A stretch of DNA of 8,450 nucleotides from NCBI GenBank assembly GCA_900544175.1, contig UQUN01000045.1:1-8450 (forward strand), read 5' to 3'. Shown in pieces: positions 1 through 6,687 of this stretch (its first letter is position 1; every line of letters starts with the position of its first letter). The stretch is from an uncultured Alistipes sp. GTDB taxonomy: Bacteria; Bacteroidota; Bacteroidia; Bacteroidales; UBA932. The translations under genes were made by a program, and so were the position numbers. The notes beneath the pieces are model-generated. The model saw nothing but the letters and a program-made list of their open reading frames with translations, was not told the origin of the DNA and ran no database searches.

Positions 1-949
1 CGTCTTTCTTCAGCACGTAGATAGCGGCTTTGAATTTCTTGTGAGGAGTGATGGTTCCCGGGTGAGCGATAACCTGACCTCTCTTCACCTCTTTCTTGTC
101 GATACCGCGGAGAAGCAGACCTACGTTGTCACCTGCCTCACCCTCGTCGAGGATCTTGCGGAACATCTCGACACCGGTAACTACGGACTTCTTGGGCTCT
201 TCACCGAGACCGATGATCTGAACCTCGTCACCTACTTTCACAATACCTGTCTCGATACGGCCGGTAGCAACGGTACCACGACCTGTGATGGAGAAGATAT
301 CCTCGATAGGCATCAGGAAAGGTTTCTCGTTGTCACGTACAGGGAGGGGTATGTAGCTGTCGACTGCGTCCATCAGCTCCATGACTTTCTCAACCCACTT
401 GGGCTCGCCGTTGAGGGCTCCGAGAGCAGAACCGGCGATGATAGGAGCATTGTCTCCGTCGAAACCGTAGAAGCTGAGAAGCTCGCGTACTTCCATCTCG
501 ACAAGCTCGATCATCTCGGGATCATCAACGATATCCACTTTGTTAAGGAACACGACGATTCTGGGCACGTTCACCTGACGGGCGAGAAGGATGTGCTCGC
601 GGGTCTGGGGCATAGGACCGTCAGTTGCGGCAACTACAAGGATGGCTCCGTCCATCTGAGCGGCACCGGTAACCATGTTCTTTACATAGTCTGCGTGGCC
701 CGGGCAGTCAACGTGTGCATAGTGACGTGTCTCGGTCTGATACTCGATATGCGCGGTGTTGATAGTGATACCGCGTTCCTTTTCCTCGGGTGCGTTGTCG
801 ATGGAGTCGAAAGAACGGACTTCAGAAAGTCCTTTTTCAGCCAGTACCTTGGTGATGGCTGCTGTCAGAGTGGTTTTACCGTGGTCAACGTGGCCGATAG
901 TACCGATGTTGACATGCGGCTTGTCCCTTTTGAAAGTTTCTTTTGCCAT
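1..949 (-). CDS. tuf: Translation elongation factor Tu (EF-Tu), 3' end outside window
   Basis: EF-Tu is the GTPase that delivers aminoacyl-tRNA to the ribosomal A site in the cytoplasm. The minus strand reads from ATG at 947-949 without interruption for 316 codons to the window edge. The family is about 395 residues, so roughly the last 80 (the end of domain 3) are missing. The GTPase motifs are all present: P-loop GHVDHGKT at residues 19-26, switch I RGITI at 59-63, DCPGH at 81-85 with catalytic His85, NKVD at 136-139 and SAL at 174-176. Domain 2 begins near residue 210 (KPFLMPIEDIFSITGRGTVATGR region). The start lies 28 nt after tRNA-Thr(GGU), in an AT-rich leader with no Shine-Dalgarno site, as usual in Bacteroidota. 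It is probably co-transcribed with the four upstream tRNAs. Identification is certain. Confidence 0.98.
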   Translation of the reverse strand, partial: MAKETFKRDKPHVNIGTIGHVDHGKTTLTAAITKVLAEKGLSEVRSFDSIDNAPEEKERGITINTAHIEYQTETRHYAHVDCPGHADYVKNMVTGAAQMDGAILVVAATDGPMPQTREHILLARQVNVPRIVVFLNKVDIVDDPEMIELVEMEVRELLSFYGFDGDNAPIIAGSALGALNGEPKWVEKVMELMDAVDSYIPLPVRDNEKPFLMPIEDIFSITGRGTVATGRIETGIVKVGDEVQIIGLGEEPKKSVVTGVEMFRKILDEGEAGDNVGLLLRGIDKKEVKRGQVIAHPGTITPHKKFKAAIYVLKKD

Positions 950-977
950 AATGTCTGATTTAATGTAATTAAAATTG

Positions 978-1049
978 AGCCGGTGATGAGATTTGAACTC
1001 ATGACCTCTTCCTTACCAAGGAAGCGCTCTACCCCTGAGCTACACTGGC
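978..1049 (-). tRNA. tRNA-Thr, anticodon GGU
   Basis: The minus strand folds as a 72-nt cloverleaf: acceptor GCCAGTG/CACCGGC, D stem GCTC/GAGC, anticodon stem CTTCC/GGAAG with loop TTGGTAA (anticodon GGT), 5-nt variable loop, and T stem ATGAG/CTCAT with loop TTCAAAT. The discriminator base is T and no CCA is encoded. The acceptor stem has an A4-C69 mismatch, while every other stem pairs fully. It is the last tRNA before tuf and is probably cut from the same precursor transcript. Confidence 0.95.
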
Positions 1050-1059
1050 TTGCAAAAAG

Positions 1060-1132
1060 AGCGGAAGACGAGGTTCGAACCCGCGACCCTCAGCTTGGAA
1101 GGCTGATGCTCTACCAACTGAGCTACTTCCGC
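1060..1132 (-). tRNA. tRNA-Gly, anticodon UCC
   Basis: A 73-nt cloverleaf on the minus strand: acceptor GCGGAAG/CTTCCGC (perfect), D stem GCTC/GAGC, anticodon stem TCAGC/GCTGA with loop CTTCCAA (anticodon TCC), T loop TTCGAAC and discriminator T. The T stem GCGGG/CTCGT contains two G-U wobbles. CCA is not encoded. Only 10 nt separate it from the following tRNA-Thr(GGU), which supports a shared precursor. Confidence 0.96.
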
Positions 1133-1181
1133 TTTTTTCGTTTCGAAGGGGCATCTTCTTCAGTACCTCTTCGCTTATGTG

Positions 1182-1264
1182 TGGGGAGAGAAGGATTCGA
1201 ACCTCCGAAGGCGTGCGCCAGCAGATTTACAGTCTGCCCCAGTTGGCCACTTTGGTATCTCCCC
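1182..1264 (-). tRNA. tRNA-Tyr, anticodon GUA
   Basis: An 83-nt class II tRNA on the minus strand, with the long variable arm expected for bacterial tRNA-Tyr. Acceptor GGGGAGA/TCTCCCC pairs perfectly. The anticodon stem GCAGA/TCTGC carries loop CTGTAAA (anticodon GTA). The variable arm can form a small GGC/GCC hairpin. The T stem GGAGG/CCTTC carries loop TTCGAAT, and the discriminator is A. CCA is not encoded. It sits 49 nt upstream of tRNA-Gly in the same direction. Confidence 0.96.
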
Positions 1265-1298
1265 TAAAGAGTCAATCTCTTATATTTCAATGCACTTG

Positions 1299-1372
1299 AG
1301 CCGATAGAGGGATTCGAACCCACGACCCGCTGATTACAAATCAGCTGCTCTGGCCAACTGAGCTATATCGGC
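1299..1372 (-). tRNA. tRNA-Thr, anticodon UGU
   Basis: A 74-nt cloverleaf on the minus strand: acceptor GCCGATA/TATCGGC (perfect), D stem GCTC/GAGC, anticodon stem GCTGA/TCAGC with loop TTTGTAA (anticodon TGT), T loop TTCGAAT and discriminator T. CCA is not encoded. The T stem GTGGG/CCCTC has a T50-T64 mismatch. This is the first gene after the promoter at 1393-1423 and lies about 15 nt from the predicted transcription start. With the GGU tRNA nearer tuf, the cluster supplies two threonine isoacceptors. Confidence 0.95.
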
Positions 1373-1392
1373 AGCTCTTATTTTTGGGACTG

Positions 1393-1423
1393 CAAAGATA
1401 AATCTTTTCTTAAAAAAAGCAAA
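1393..1423 (-). promoter_or_regulatory. Bacteroidota-type promoter of the tRNA-tuf operon
   Basis: Read on the minus strand, TTTG at 1423-1420 is followed by a 19-bp spacer and TATCTTTG at 1400-1393. This matches the Bacteroidota primary sigma factor consensus (-33 TTTG, -7 TAnnTTTG) exactly. A long A/T tract lies just upstream (about 1424-1450) and could act as an UP-like activating element, which would suit a highly expressed tRNA/EF-Tu unit. The expected start is near 1386-1388, just before tRNA-Thr(UGU). The rest of the 108-bp gap down to the dxs stop shows no convincing intrinsic terminator. Confidence 0.8.
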
Positions 1424-1480
1424 ACAAATTTATAAAATATTAGAAAAATGTTCTGTGCGGCATTGGGCGAACGGTACGCG

Positions 1481-3349
1481 TCATCTGGATAAGGAGACGA
1501 TGGCATCGAGTATGTCTTCAGTGGAGAAGCCGCATTCGGCGCACAGCTCCTTGACGGTCCCCTGTTCGATGAATTTGTCCGGTATGCCGAGACCTGTAAC
1601 GGATATGTGTCCGGCAGCGTGCTCCGTCACGTATGATGCCACGGCATCGTGCAGGCCGCCCGCTATGGTGCCGTCCTCCACTGTTATGATTTTAACGGCC
1701 TTTTTGCAGACGTCTTCCATTATATCTTCGTCCAGTGGTTTCAGAAACCGCATGTCGTAGTGCAGGACATGTATGCCGCGTTCCTCTGCGGTGCGGACGG
1801 CTTCAGCGCCCCGGTTGCCGACCGGTCCGATCGTGAGCAGGGCGATGTCCCTGCCGTCGTGAAGAAGCTGTCCCTTGCCGACAGGTATGGTGGTGAATCC
1901 GGTGTCTCTCCACGGGATGCCTTCCCCGGCCCCGCGCGGATACCTTATTATAATAGGACCTTTCACGTCCGGTCCTGCTGCGGTGTACATAAGGCTGCGC
2001 AGTTCCTGCTCGTTGAGAGGGGATGCTATTATGAGGTTGGGGATGGGACGGAACGCGGACATGTCGAATGCTCCGTGGTGGGTAGCTCCGTCCTCGCCGA
2101 CGAGACCGGCCCTGTCCAGACACATGACGACCTTCAGGTTCTGGAGCGCCACATCGTGTATGACACTGTCGTAGGCTCTCTGCATGAAGGTCGAGTATAT
2201 GTTGCAGAACGGCAGGTAGCCGGCGGCTGCCAGACCGGCGGAGAATGTTACGGCGTGCTGTTCTGCTATTCCTACGTCGAAGGTACGTTCCGGAATCTCC
2301 TTCATCATGATGTTCATCCCGCAGCCGGAAGCCATAGCAGGAGTGACGGCGACTATTCTGCTGTCGGCTCTTGCCAGTTCCAGCAGGGTCTCGCCGAATA
2401 CGTCCTGGTATTTTGCGGCACCTGATGCAGGAATGTTGCGCTTGCCGGTCATGGGGTCGAAAGTGCCGGGTGCGTGCCATACGGTCTGATCTTCTTCCGC
2501 AGGTTTGTATCCTTTGCCCTTTTTGGTGATGACGTGCAGGAGCTTGGGTCCCTTGATGTTGCGGAGTGACGCCAGTGTGGTGGTAAGCTGCCCGATGTCG
2601 TTGCCGTCTATGGCTCCGAAGTATCTGAATCCGAAGGACTCAAAAAGCGACCCGCTTTTAAGGATGGCCATTTTGGTACTGAACATGAATTTCTGGACTC
2701 CTCTGCGCAGACTGGATGATCCGATAATGTCCCAGACACGGTTTTTTATGCGGTTGTATGTTTCTGATGTGGAAATCTTCAGCAGGTAATTGTGCATGCC
2801 GCCCATACCTTGGTCTATGGAGATATGGTTGTCATTGAGAATCACCAGAATATCGGTTTTCATCGCACCGGCGTTGTTGAGTCCTTCGAATGCCATGCCG
2901 CCTGTCATGGCACCGTCGCCGATGACGGCCACTATCTTTTCGTCGCTGCCGGAAAGCTTTGCGGCTACGGCCATGCCAAGTGCGGCCGAGATTGATGTGG
3001 ACGAGTGGCCTACACCGAAGGAGTCGAACGGACTCTCAGTCATCTTGGGAAATCCGCTGATACCTTTGTATGTCCGGTTGGTCCGGAATTGCTCGCGGCG
3101 TCCTGTTATTATCTTGTGGGCGTATGCCTGATGGCCCACGTCCCAGACAATCTTGTCTATTGGAGTATTGTAGACATAATGAAGCGCCACAGCGAGTTCC
3201 ACTGCTCCAAGGCTGGCTCCGAGGTGTCCAGGATTGGTGGCGCAGCATTGTATCATGTATTCTCTAATCTCGCTGCACAGAGTCTCGAGTTGTTTTACAG
3301 ACAAGCCCCGGATATCCCCGGGGCTGTTGACATTGTCGAGCAGAGACAT
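1481..3349 (-). CDS. dxs: 1-deoxy-D-xylulose-5-phosphate synthase
   Basis: DXS is a thiamine-diphosphate (ThDP) enzyme that condenses pyruvate with glyceraldehyde 3-phosphate to form 1-deoxy-D-xylulose 5-phosphate. This is the first step of the MEP isoprenoid pathway and also feeds thiamine and pyridoxal synthesis. The 622-residue length is normal for the family. Visible motifs are GHLGASLG with His42, DVGHQAYAHK at 70-79, GISGFPK at 96-102, and the ThDP/Mg motif GDG (144-146) to NDN (172-174). IAEQHA carries the catalytic Glu363, and the substrate phosphate region is LDRAGLVGEDGATHHG at 411-426. All transketolase-type domains are intact. The ATG at 3347-3349 lies 3 nt after the purA stop, so the gene is almost surely translated as part of the ssb-purA-dxs operon. 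GGAG occurs 7-10 nt upstream of the start but overlaps the end of purA, so it may be chance. Confidence 0.97.
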   Translation of the reverse strand: MSLLDNVNSPGDIRGLSVKQLETLCSEIREYMIQCCATNPGHLGASLGAVELAVALHYVYNTPIDKIVWDVGHQAYAHKIITGRREQFRTNRTYKGISGFPKMTESPFDSFGVGHSSTSISAALGMAVAAKLSGSDEKIVAVIGDGAMTGGMAFEGLNNAGAMKTDILVILNDNHISIDQGMGGMHNYLLKISTSETYNRIKNRVWDIIGSSSLRRGVQKFMFSTKMAILKSGSLFESFGFRYFGAIDGNDIGQLTTTLASLRNIKGPKLLHVITKKGKGYKPAEEDQTVWHAPGTFDPMTGKRNIPASGAAKYQDVFGETLLELARADSRIVAVTPAMASGCGMNIMMKEIPERTFDVGIAEQHAVTFSAGLAAAGYLPFCNIYSTFMQRAYDSVIHDVALQNLKVVMCLDRAGLVGEDGATHHGAFDMSAFRPIPNLIIASPLNEQELRSLMYTAAGPDVKGPIIIRYPRGAGEGIPWRDTGFTTIPVGKGQLLHDGRDIALLTIGPVGNRGAEAVRTAEERGIHVLHYDMRFLKPLDEDIMEDVCKKAVKIITVEDGTIAGGLHDAVASYVTEHAAGHISVTGLGIPDKFIEQGTVKELCAECGFSTEDILDAIVSLSR

Positions 3350-3352
3350 AGG

Positions 3353-4645
3353 CTATCTCCTGAAAATAGTCTCTGCACGGTCGGGCCCGAGCGAGATGAC
3401 GGTGACAGGAACTCCGGTCTCGTGTTCGATAAATGATATGTATTCCTTGAACTCGGCTGGGAGGTCATTCTCGTCCTTGATGTCGGACAGACTGCATTTC
3501 CAGCCTTTGAACTCTTTATATACAGGTGTGATTTCAGCGTATGTGTCGTATGGTACGCTGTCCTGGCGTCTGCCGTCCACTTCGTAGCCGACGGCCACCT
3601 TCAGGGTGTCGAATGAGTCCATTACATCGGCTTTCATCATTATAAGCTCGGTGACACCGTTGAGCATGACGGCGTATTTGAGAGCTGTCAGGTCGAGCCA
3701 GCCGGTTCGGCGGGGACGGCCTGTCGTGGCTCCGAACTCATTGCCCTGCCTGCGCAGTTCCTCACCGGTCTCGTCGAACAGCTCGGTAGGGAAAGGTCCG
3801 CTGCCGACACGGGTGCAGTAGGCCTTGAAGATGCCGTATACGTTACCGATGGTTCCCGGGGCTACACCGAGGCCGAGGCAGGCACCGGAGCATGTGGTGG
3901 TCGAAGATGTCACGAACGGATATGAGCCGAAATCCACGTCGAGCATCGAACCCTGTGCTCCTTCGGCAAGTATGCTTTTGCCTTCTGAAAGCCTGCGGTT
4001 GACGTAGTATTCTCCGTCTACCAGGTCAAAAGTCCTGAGATATTCTACGGCTTCCATCCACTCCTTGACGTCCATGTCGGGGTCATATGCGTAGTCGAAC
4101 TGTTTCAGGAAGGCTATGTGTTTCTTTTTGAGGTTGTCGAATCTGGTGTTGAAGTCAGCGGCAAGGATGTCGCCGACTCTCAGGCCATTGCGGCCGGTCT
4201 TGTCCATATATGCGGGACCTATGCCCTTTAGGGTGGAGCCTATCTTGGATTTGCCCTTGGCGGCTTCGGAGGCCGCATCGATGATCCTGTGGGTAGGAGT
4301 GATGAGGTGCGCTTTCTTGGAGATGCGGATGCGCTCCCTTACAGGAACACCGGTCTTCTCCAGTTCGGTGCATTCTTTCCTGAATATAATCGGGTCAAGT
4401 ACCACGCCGTTGCCGATCAGGTTGTCAGTGCCGTCCCTGAATATGCCTGAGGGAACGGAATGCAGTACGAAACTCTTGTCTCCGTAGTGTATGGAGTGTC
4501 CGGCGTTGGGTCCTCCCTGGAAGCGGGCGATGATGTTGTATTTGTCCGCAAGAACATCCACTATCTTGCCTTTCCCCTCGTCTCCCCACTGGAGACCGAG
4601 GACTACGTCTACTTTTGCTTTATTGTTGTTGCTCATCTTTGTCAT
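3353..4645 (-). CDS. purA: Adenylosuccinate synthetase
   Basis: PurA is a cytoplasmic enzyme that joins IMP and aspartate using GTP to form adenylosuccinate, the first committed step from IMP to AMP. At 430 residues it has the usual length. It shows the N-terminal catalytic loop QWGDEGKGK at 19-27 (catalytic Asp22) and GGPNAGH at 44-50 with catalytic His50. IMP- and GTP-binding segments follow: GSTLKGIGPAY at 136-146, AEGAQGSMLDVDFG at 227-240, YPFVTSS at 242-248 and TTGRPRRTGWLD at 307-318. The start is ambiguous. ATG at 4645 gives an MTKMSNNN N-terminus, while the internal ATG at 4636 begins MSNNN. The core family sequence starts only near residue 11, so conservation does not decide. The gene begins 11 nt (or 20 nt) after ssb and ends 3 nt before dxs. 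Confidence 0.97.
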   Translation of the reverse strand: MTKMSNNNKAKVDVVLGLQWGDEGKGKIVDVLADKYNIIARFQGGPNAGHSIHYGDKSFVLHSVPSGIFRDGTDNLIGNGVVLDPIIFRKECTELEKTGVPVRERIRISKKAHLITPTHRIIDAASEAAKGKSKIGSTLKGIGPAYMDKTGRNGLRVGDILAADFNTRFDNLKKKHIAFLKQFDYAYDPDMDVKEWMEAVEYLRTFDLVDGEYYVNRRLSEGKSILAEGAQGSMLDVDFGSYPFVTSSTTTCSGACLGLGVAPGTIGNVYGIFKAYCTRVGSGPFPTELFDETGEELRRQGNEFGATTGRPRRTGWLDLTALKYAVMLNGVTELIMMKADVMDSFDTLKVAVGYEVDGRRQDSVPYDTYAEITPVYKEFKGWKCSLSDIKDENDLPAEFKEYISFIEHETGVPVTVISLGPDRAETIFRR

Positions 4646-4656
4646 CTGATTAAATG

Positions 4657-5190
4657 TTAAAACGGAAGGTCGTCCCCCATCTCTTCCATGTCGCTTGAGG
4701 GAATGTCATTCACGGGAGCGGCAGAAGCTGTGTGGGTCTGCTGCATGGGACCCGGGTATCCGGACGGCTGGACAGGCTGCTGGTATTGCTGCTGGACTGA
4801 CTGGCGGGAGGTCTGTCCCTGCCATCCGCCGGTCTGCCCTTGAGCGGCCGGATTGTCTGCCTTGCGTCCGAGGAGCTGCATGTTGTCCGCCACTATCTCG
4901 GTCGTGTATTTCGTATTGCCGTCCTTGTCGTTGTAGGAGCGGGTACGTATGCGGCCCTCAATGAAAAGCTGGGTGCCTTTTTTTACATATTTTTCTGCTA
5001 TCTCTGCTAAATTTCTCCAGCACACGATATTGTGCCATTCGGTCTGTTCTTTCATCTCTCCGGAAGTGCGGTCTCTGAATTTTTCTGTAGTGGCCAATGA
5101 GAATGTCGCCGTGACTACACCGCTTTCCAGATGCCTCACCTCGGGGTCTCTCCCCGCATTTCCTATAAGTAGGACTTTATTCAATGACAT
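4657..5190 (-). CDS. ssb: Single-stranded DNA-binding protein
   Basis: SSB coats single-stranded DNA during replication, recombination and repair, and recruits partner enzymes through its C-terminal tip. The 177-residue protein has an N-terminal OB fold (about residues 1-110). It begins MSLNKVLLIGNAGRDPEVR and contains TEWHNIVCW at 50-58 and the YVKKGTQLFIEGRIRTRSY strand region at 68-86. A disordered linker rich in Gln, Gly and Pro follows (about 112-160). The acidic tail ends in DDLPF, the conserved partner-binding tip of the family. The start ATG at 5188-5190 is preceded by a short AT-rich leader without a Shine-Dalgarno site. It is the first gene of the operon with purA and dxs, and is transcribed away from the transporter pair. 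Confidence 0.97.
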   Translation of the reverse strand: MSLNKVLLIGNAGRDPEVRHLESGVVTATFSLATTEKFRDRTSGEMKEQTEWHNIVCWRNLAEIAEKYVKKGTQLFIEGRIRTRSYNDKDGNTKYTTEIVADNMQLLGRKADNPAAQGQTGGWQGQTSRQSVQQQYQQPVQPSGYPGPMQQTHTASAAPVNDIPSSDMEEMGDDLPF

Positions 5191-5219
5191 GGTTTGGATT
5201 ATTTTATGATTTCAACGTG

Positions 5220-5254
5220 CTAAGATAGCATTATTTTTTGCCATTTCAGCCAAA
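5220..5254 (-). promoter_or_regulatory. Probable promoter of the ssb-purA-dxs operon
   Basis: On the minus strand, TATCTTAG at 5227-5220 fits the relaxed -7 pattern TAnnTTnG. A TTTG lies upstream at 5254-5251, but the spacer is 23 bp, longer than the usual 19-21, so the -33 assignment is uncertain. The predicted start near 5213 leaves a leader of about 23 nt before the ssb ATG. The element overlaps the opposite-strand promoter at 5237-5268. Confidence 0.5.
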
Positions 5255-5268
5255 AAACGGTACTTTTG
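5237..5268 (+). promoter_or_regulatory. Bacteroidota-type promoter of the transporter pair
   Basis: TTTG at 5237-5240, a 20-bp spacer and TACTTTTG at 5261-5268 match the Bacteroidota consensus TTTG-N19-21-TAnnTTTG exactly. The predicted start near 5274 gives a leader of about 25 nt before the ATG at 5300. The leader is AT-rich with no Shine-Dalgarno site. No riboswitch fits in so short a leader. Confidence 0.75.
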
Positions 5269-5299
5269 GCATCTGTTAAATCCTAATACCTTAAATCAA

Positions 5300-6676
5300 A
5301 TGCAAGAAAAAGTAGCAAAGATGCTCAACGACAGCGTAGTGGCACGTTGGGCCGCGTTGATTCTCATCGCGCTGATGATGTTTTTCGCATATATGTTCGT
5401 GGATGTCATGTCTCCTCTCAAGTCACTCGTGGAGTCGACCAGAGGCTGGGACAGCGGTGCGTTCGGAACTTATGCGGCTTCGGAATACATCCTCAATGTC
5501 TGTGGTTTCCTTATTCTGGCCGGTATCATTCTGGACAAGATGGGTATCCGTTTCACAGGTACGCTATCGGCCTCACTGATGGTAATCGGTGCAAGTATCA
5601 AGTTTATCGGTGTGAGTGACTGGTTCCAGACAACCGGTTTCAACGAGTGGCTCGGCAGCTGGTGGACGGCTATGCCAGGCAGTGCGAAGATGGCCTCCCT
5701 CGGTTTCATGATCTTCGGCTGCGGTTGCGAGATGGCCGGTACCACAGTGTCCAAGTCTATAGCCAAATGGTTCAAGGGCAAGGAGATGGCTCTGGCAATG
5801 GGACTTGAGATGGCTATCGCACGTCTCGGTGTGTTCGCAGTGATGTGGCTGGCTCCTATCATCTCCAATAAGTTCGACCAGTCTGTGGTTGCTCCTGTCG
5901 GTTTCTGCACCGTGCTGCTTCTGATAGGACTCATCAACTACATAGTCTTCTCGGTGATGGATTCCAAGTTCGACAAGCAGCTCGTGGCAGCCGGCATGGC
6001 CACTGAGGAGAAGTCCCCGGAGGACGAGTTCCATATCCGCGATCTTGGCAAGATATTTTCCAGCAAGATGTTCTGGCTGGTAGCCCTGCTCTGCGTGCTC
6101 TATTATTCGGCTATATTCCCTTTCCAGAGGTATGCTCCCAATTATCTGGAGGTGACCCTCGGAGTCGATAACGCCACGGCGTCGCAGCTGTTCAGTTTCT
6201 TCCCGATTCTGGCCATGTGCCTTACCCCGCTGCTGGGTATTTTCCTGGACCGCAAGGGCAAGGGCGCGACCATGCTGATGCTCGGAGCAATCATCATGAT
6301 AGTATGCCATCTGTCATTTGCATTCATTCTGCCGCTCTATCCTCATAAGTGGCTGGCAGTTACTCTGATCGCAGTACTTGGTGTCAGCTTCTCCCTCGTG
6401 CCGGCCGCCCTGTGGCCGTCAGTGCCCAAGATTATCGACGAGAAGATTCTCGGCAGCGCATACTGCCTTATCTTCTGGGTGCAGAACATCGGTCTCTGCC
6501 TTGTGCCCCTGCTTATCGGCAAGGTGCTCCAGTCTACGGGCGGATATCTCGCTCCAATGATCATATTCTCGTCTTTCGGCATCCTGGCATTTATCCTGAG
6601 CTTCCTGCTCAAGTCTGAGGACCGTCGGAAGAAATACGGTCTGGAGCTGCCCAATGTAGTGAAGACGGAAGAATAA
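5300..6676 (+). CDS. Major facilitator superfamily transporter, MFSD1-like (first of tandem pair)
   Basis: A 458-residue inner-membrane protein with about 12 predicted helices, roughly at 16-36, 62-78, 84-106, 131-150, 163-188, 198-220, 257-277, 296-316, 322-345, 351-372, 386-408 and 417-437. The loop between helices 2 and 3 carries ILDKMGIRFTG (77-87), a form of the MFS motif A. Other notable segments are AGTTVSKSIAKWFKGKE (146-162), the SPEDEF loop between the two halves (239-244), and LVPAALWPSVPKII followed by WVQNIGL (366-379 and 393-399). The last block recalls the GTAYGFMQSIQNLGL segment of animal MFSD1, from memory only. The substrate cannot be read from sequence; peptides or organic anions are possible. 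It is the first gene of a two-gene operon with its paralogue, which starts 11 nt downstream, and is driven by the promoter at 5237-5268. Confidence 0.9.
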   Translation: MQEKVAKMLNDSVVARWAALILIALMMFFAYMFVDVMSPLKSLVESTRGWDSGAFGTYAASEYILNVCGFLILAGIILDKMGIRFTGTLSASLMVIGASIKFIGVSDWFQTTGFNEWLGSWWTAMPGSAKMASLGFMIFGCGCEMAGTTVSKSIAKWFKGKEMALAMGLEMAIARLGVFAVMWLAPIISNKFDQSVVAPVGFCTVLLLIGLINYIVFSVMDSKFDKQLVAAGMATEEKSPEDEFHIRDLGKIFSSKMFWLVALLCVLYYSAIFPFQRYAPNYLEVTLGVDNATASQLFSFFPILAMCLTPLLGIFLDRKGKGATMLMLGAIIMIVCHLSFAFILPLYPHKWLAVTLIAVLGVSFSLVPAALWPSVPKIIDEKILGSAYCLIFWVQNIGLCLVPLLIGKVLQSTGGYLAPMIIFSSFGILAFILSFLLKSEDRRKKYGLELPNVVKTEE

Positions 6677-6687
6677 ATCGGACTGTC

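Noticed and set aside
41..958. A 305-codon open frame on the plus strand opposite tuf.
   Set aside because: It is the antisense shadow of a highly conserved, codon-biased EF-Tu gene, which tends to leave the opposite frame open. The predicted protein has no recognisable features.
1437..1480. Possible terminator for the dxs operon before the tRNA promoter.
   Set aside because: There is a T-run on the minus strand (near 1443-1449), but no convincing GC hairpin precedes it.
1649..2425. A 258-codon plus-strand open frame opposite dxs.
   Set aside because: It is an antisense shadow of a gene whose catalytic motifs are intact on the minus strand, and the translation has no family features.
5573..6310. 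A 245-codon minus-strand open frame opposite the first transporter.
   Set aside because: It lies fully within a well-supported membrane protein gene. Its His- and Glu-rich composition is typical of the complement of hydrophobic codons.
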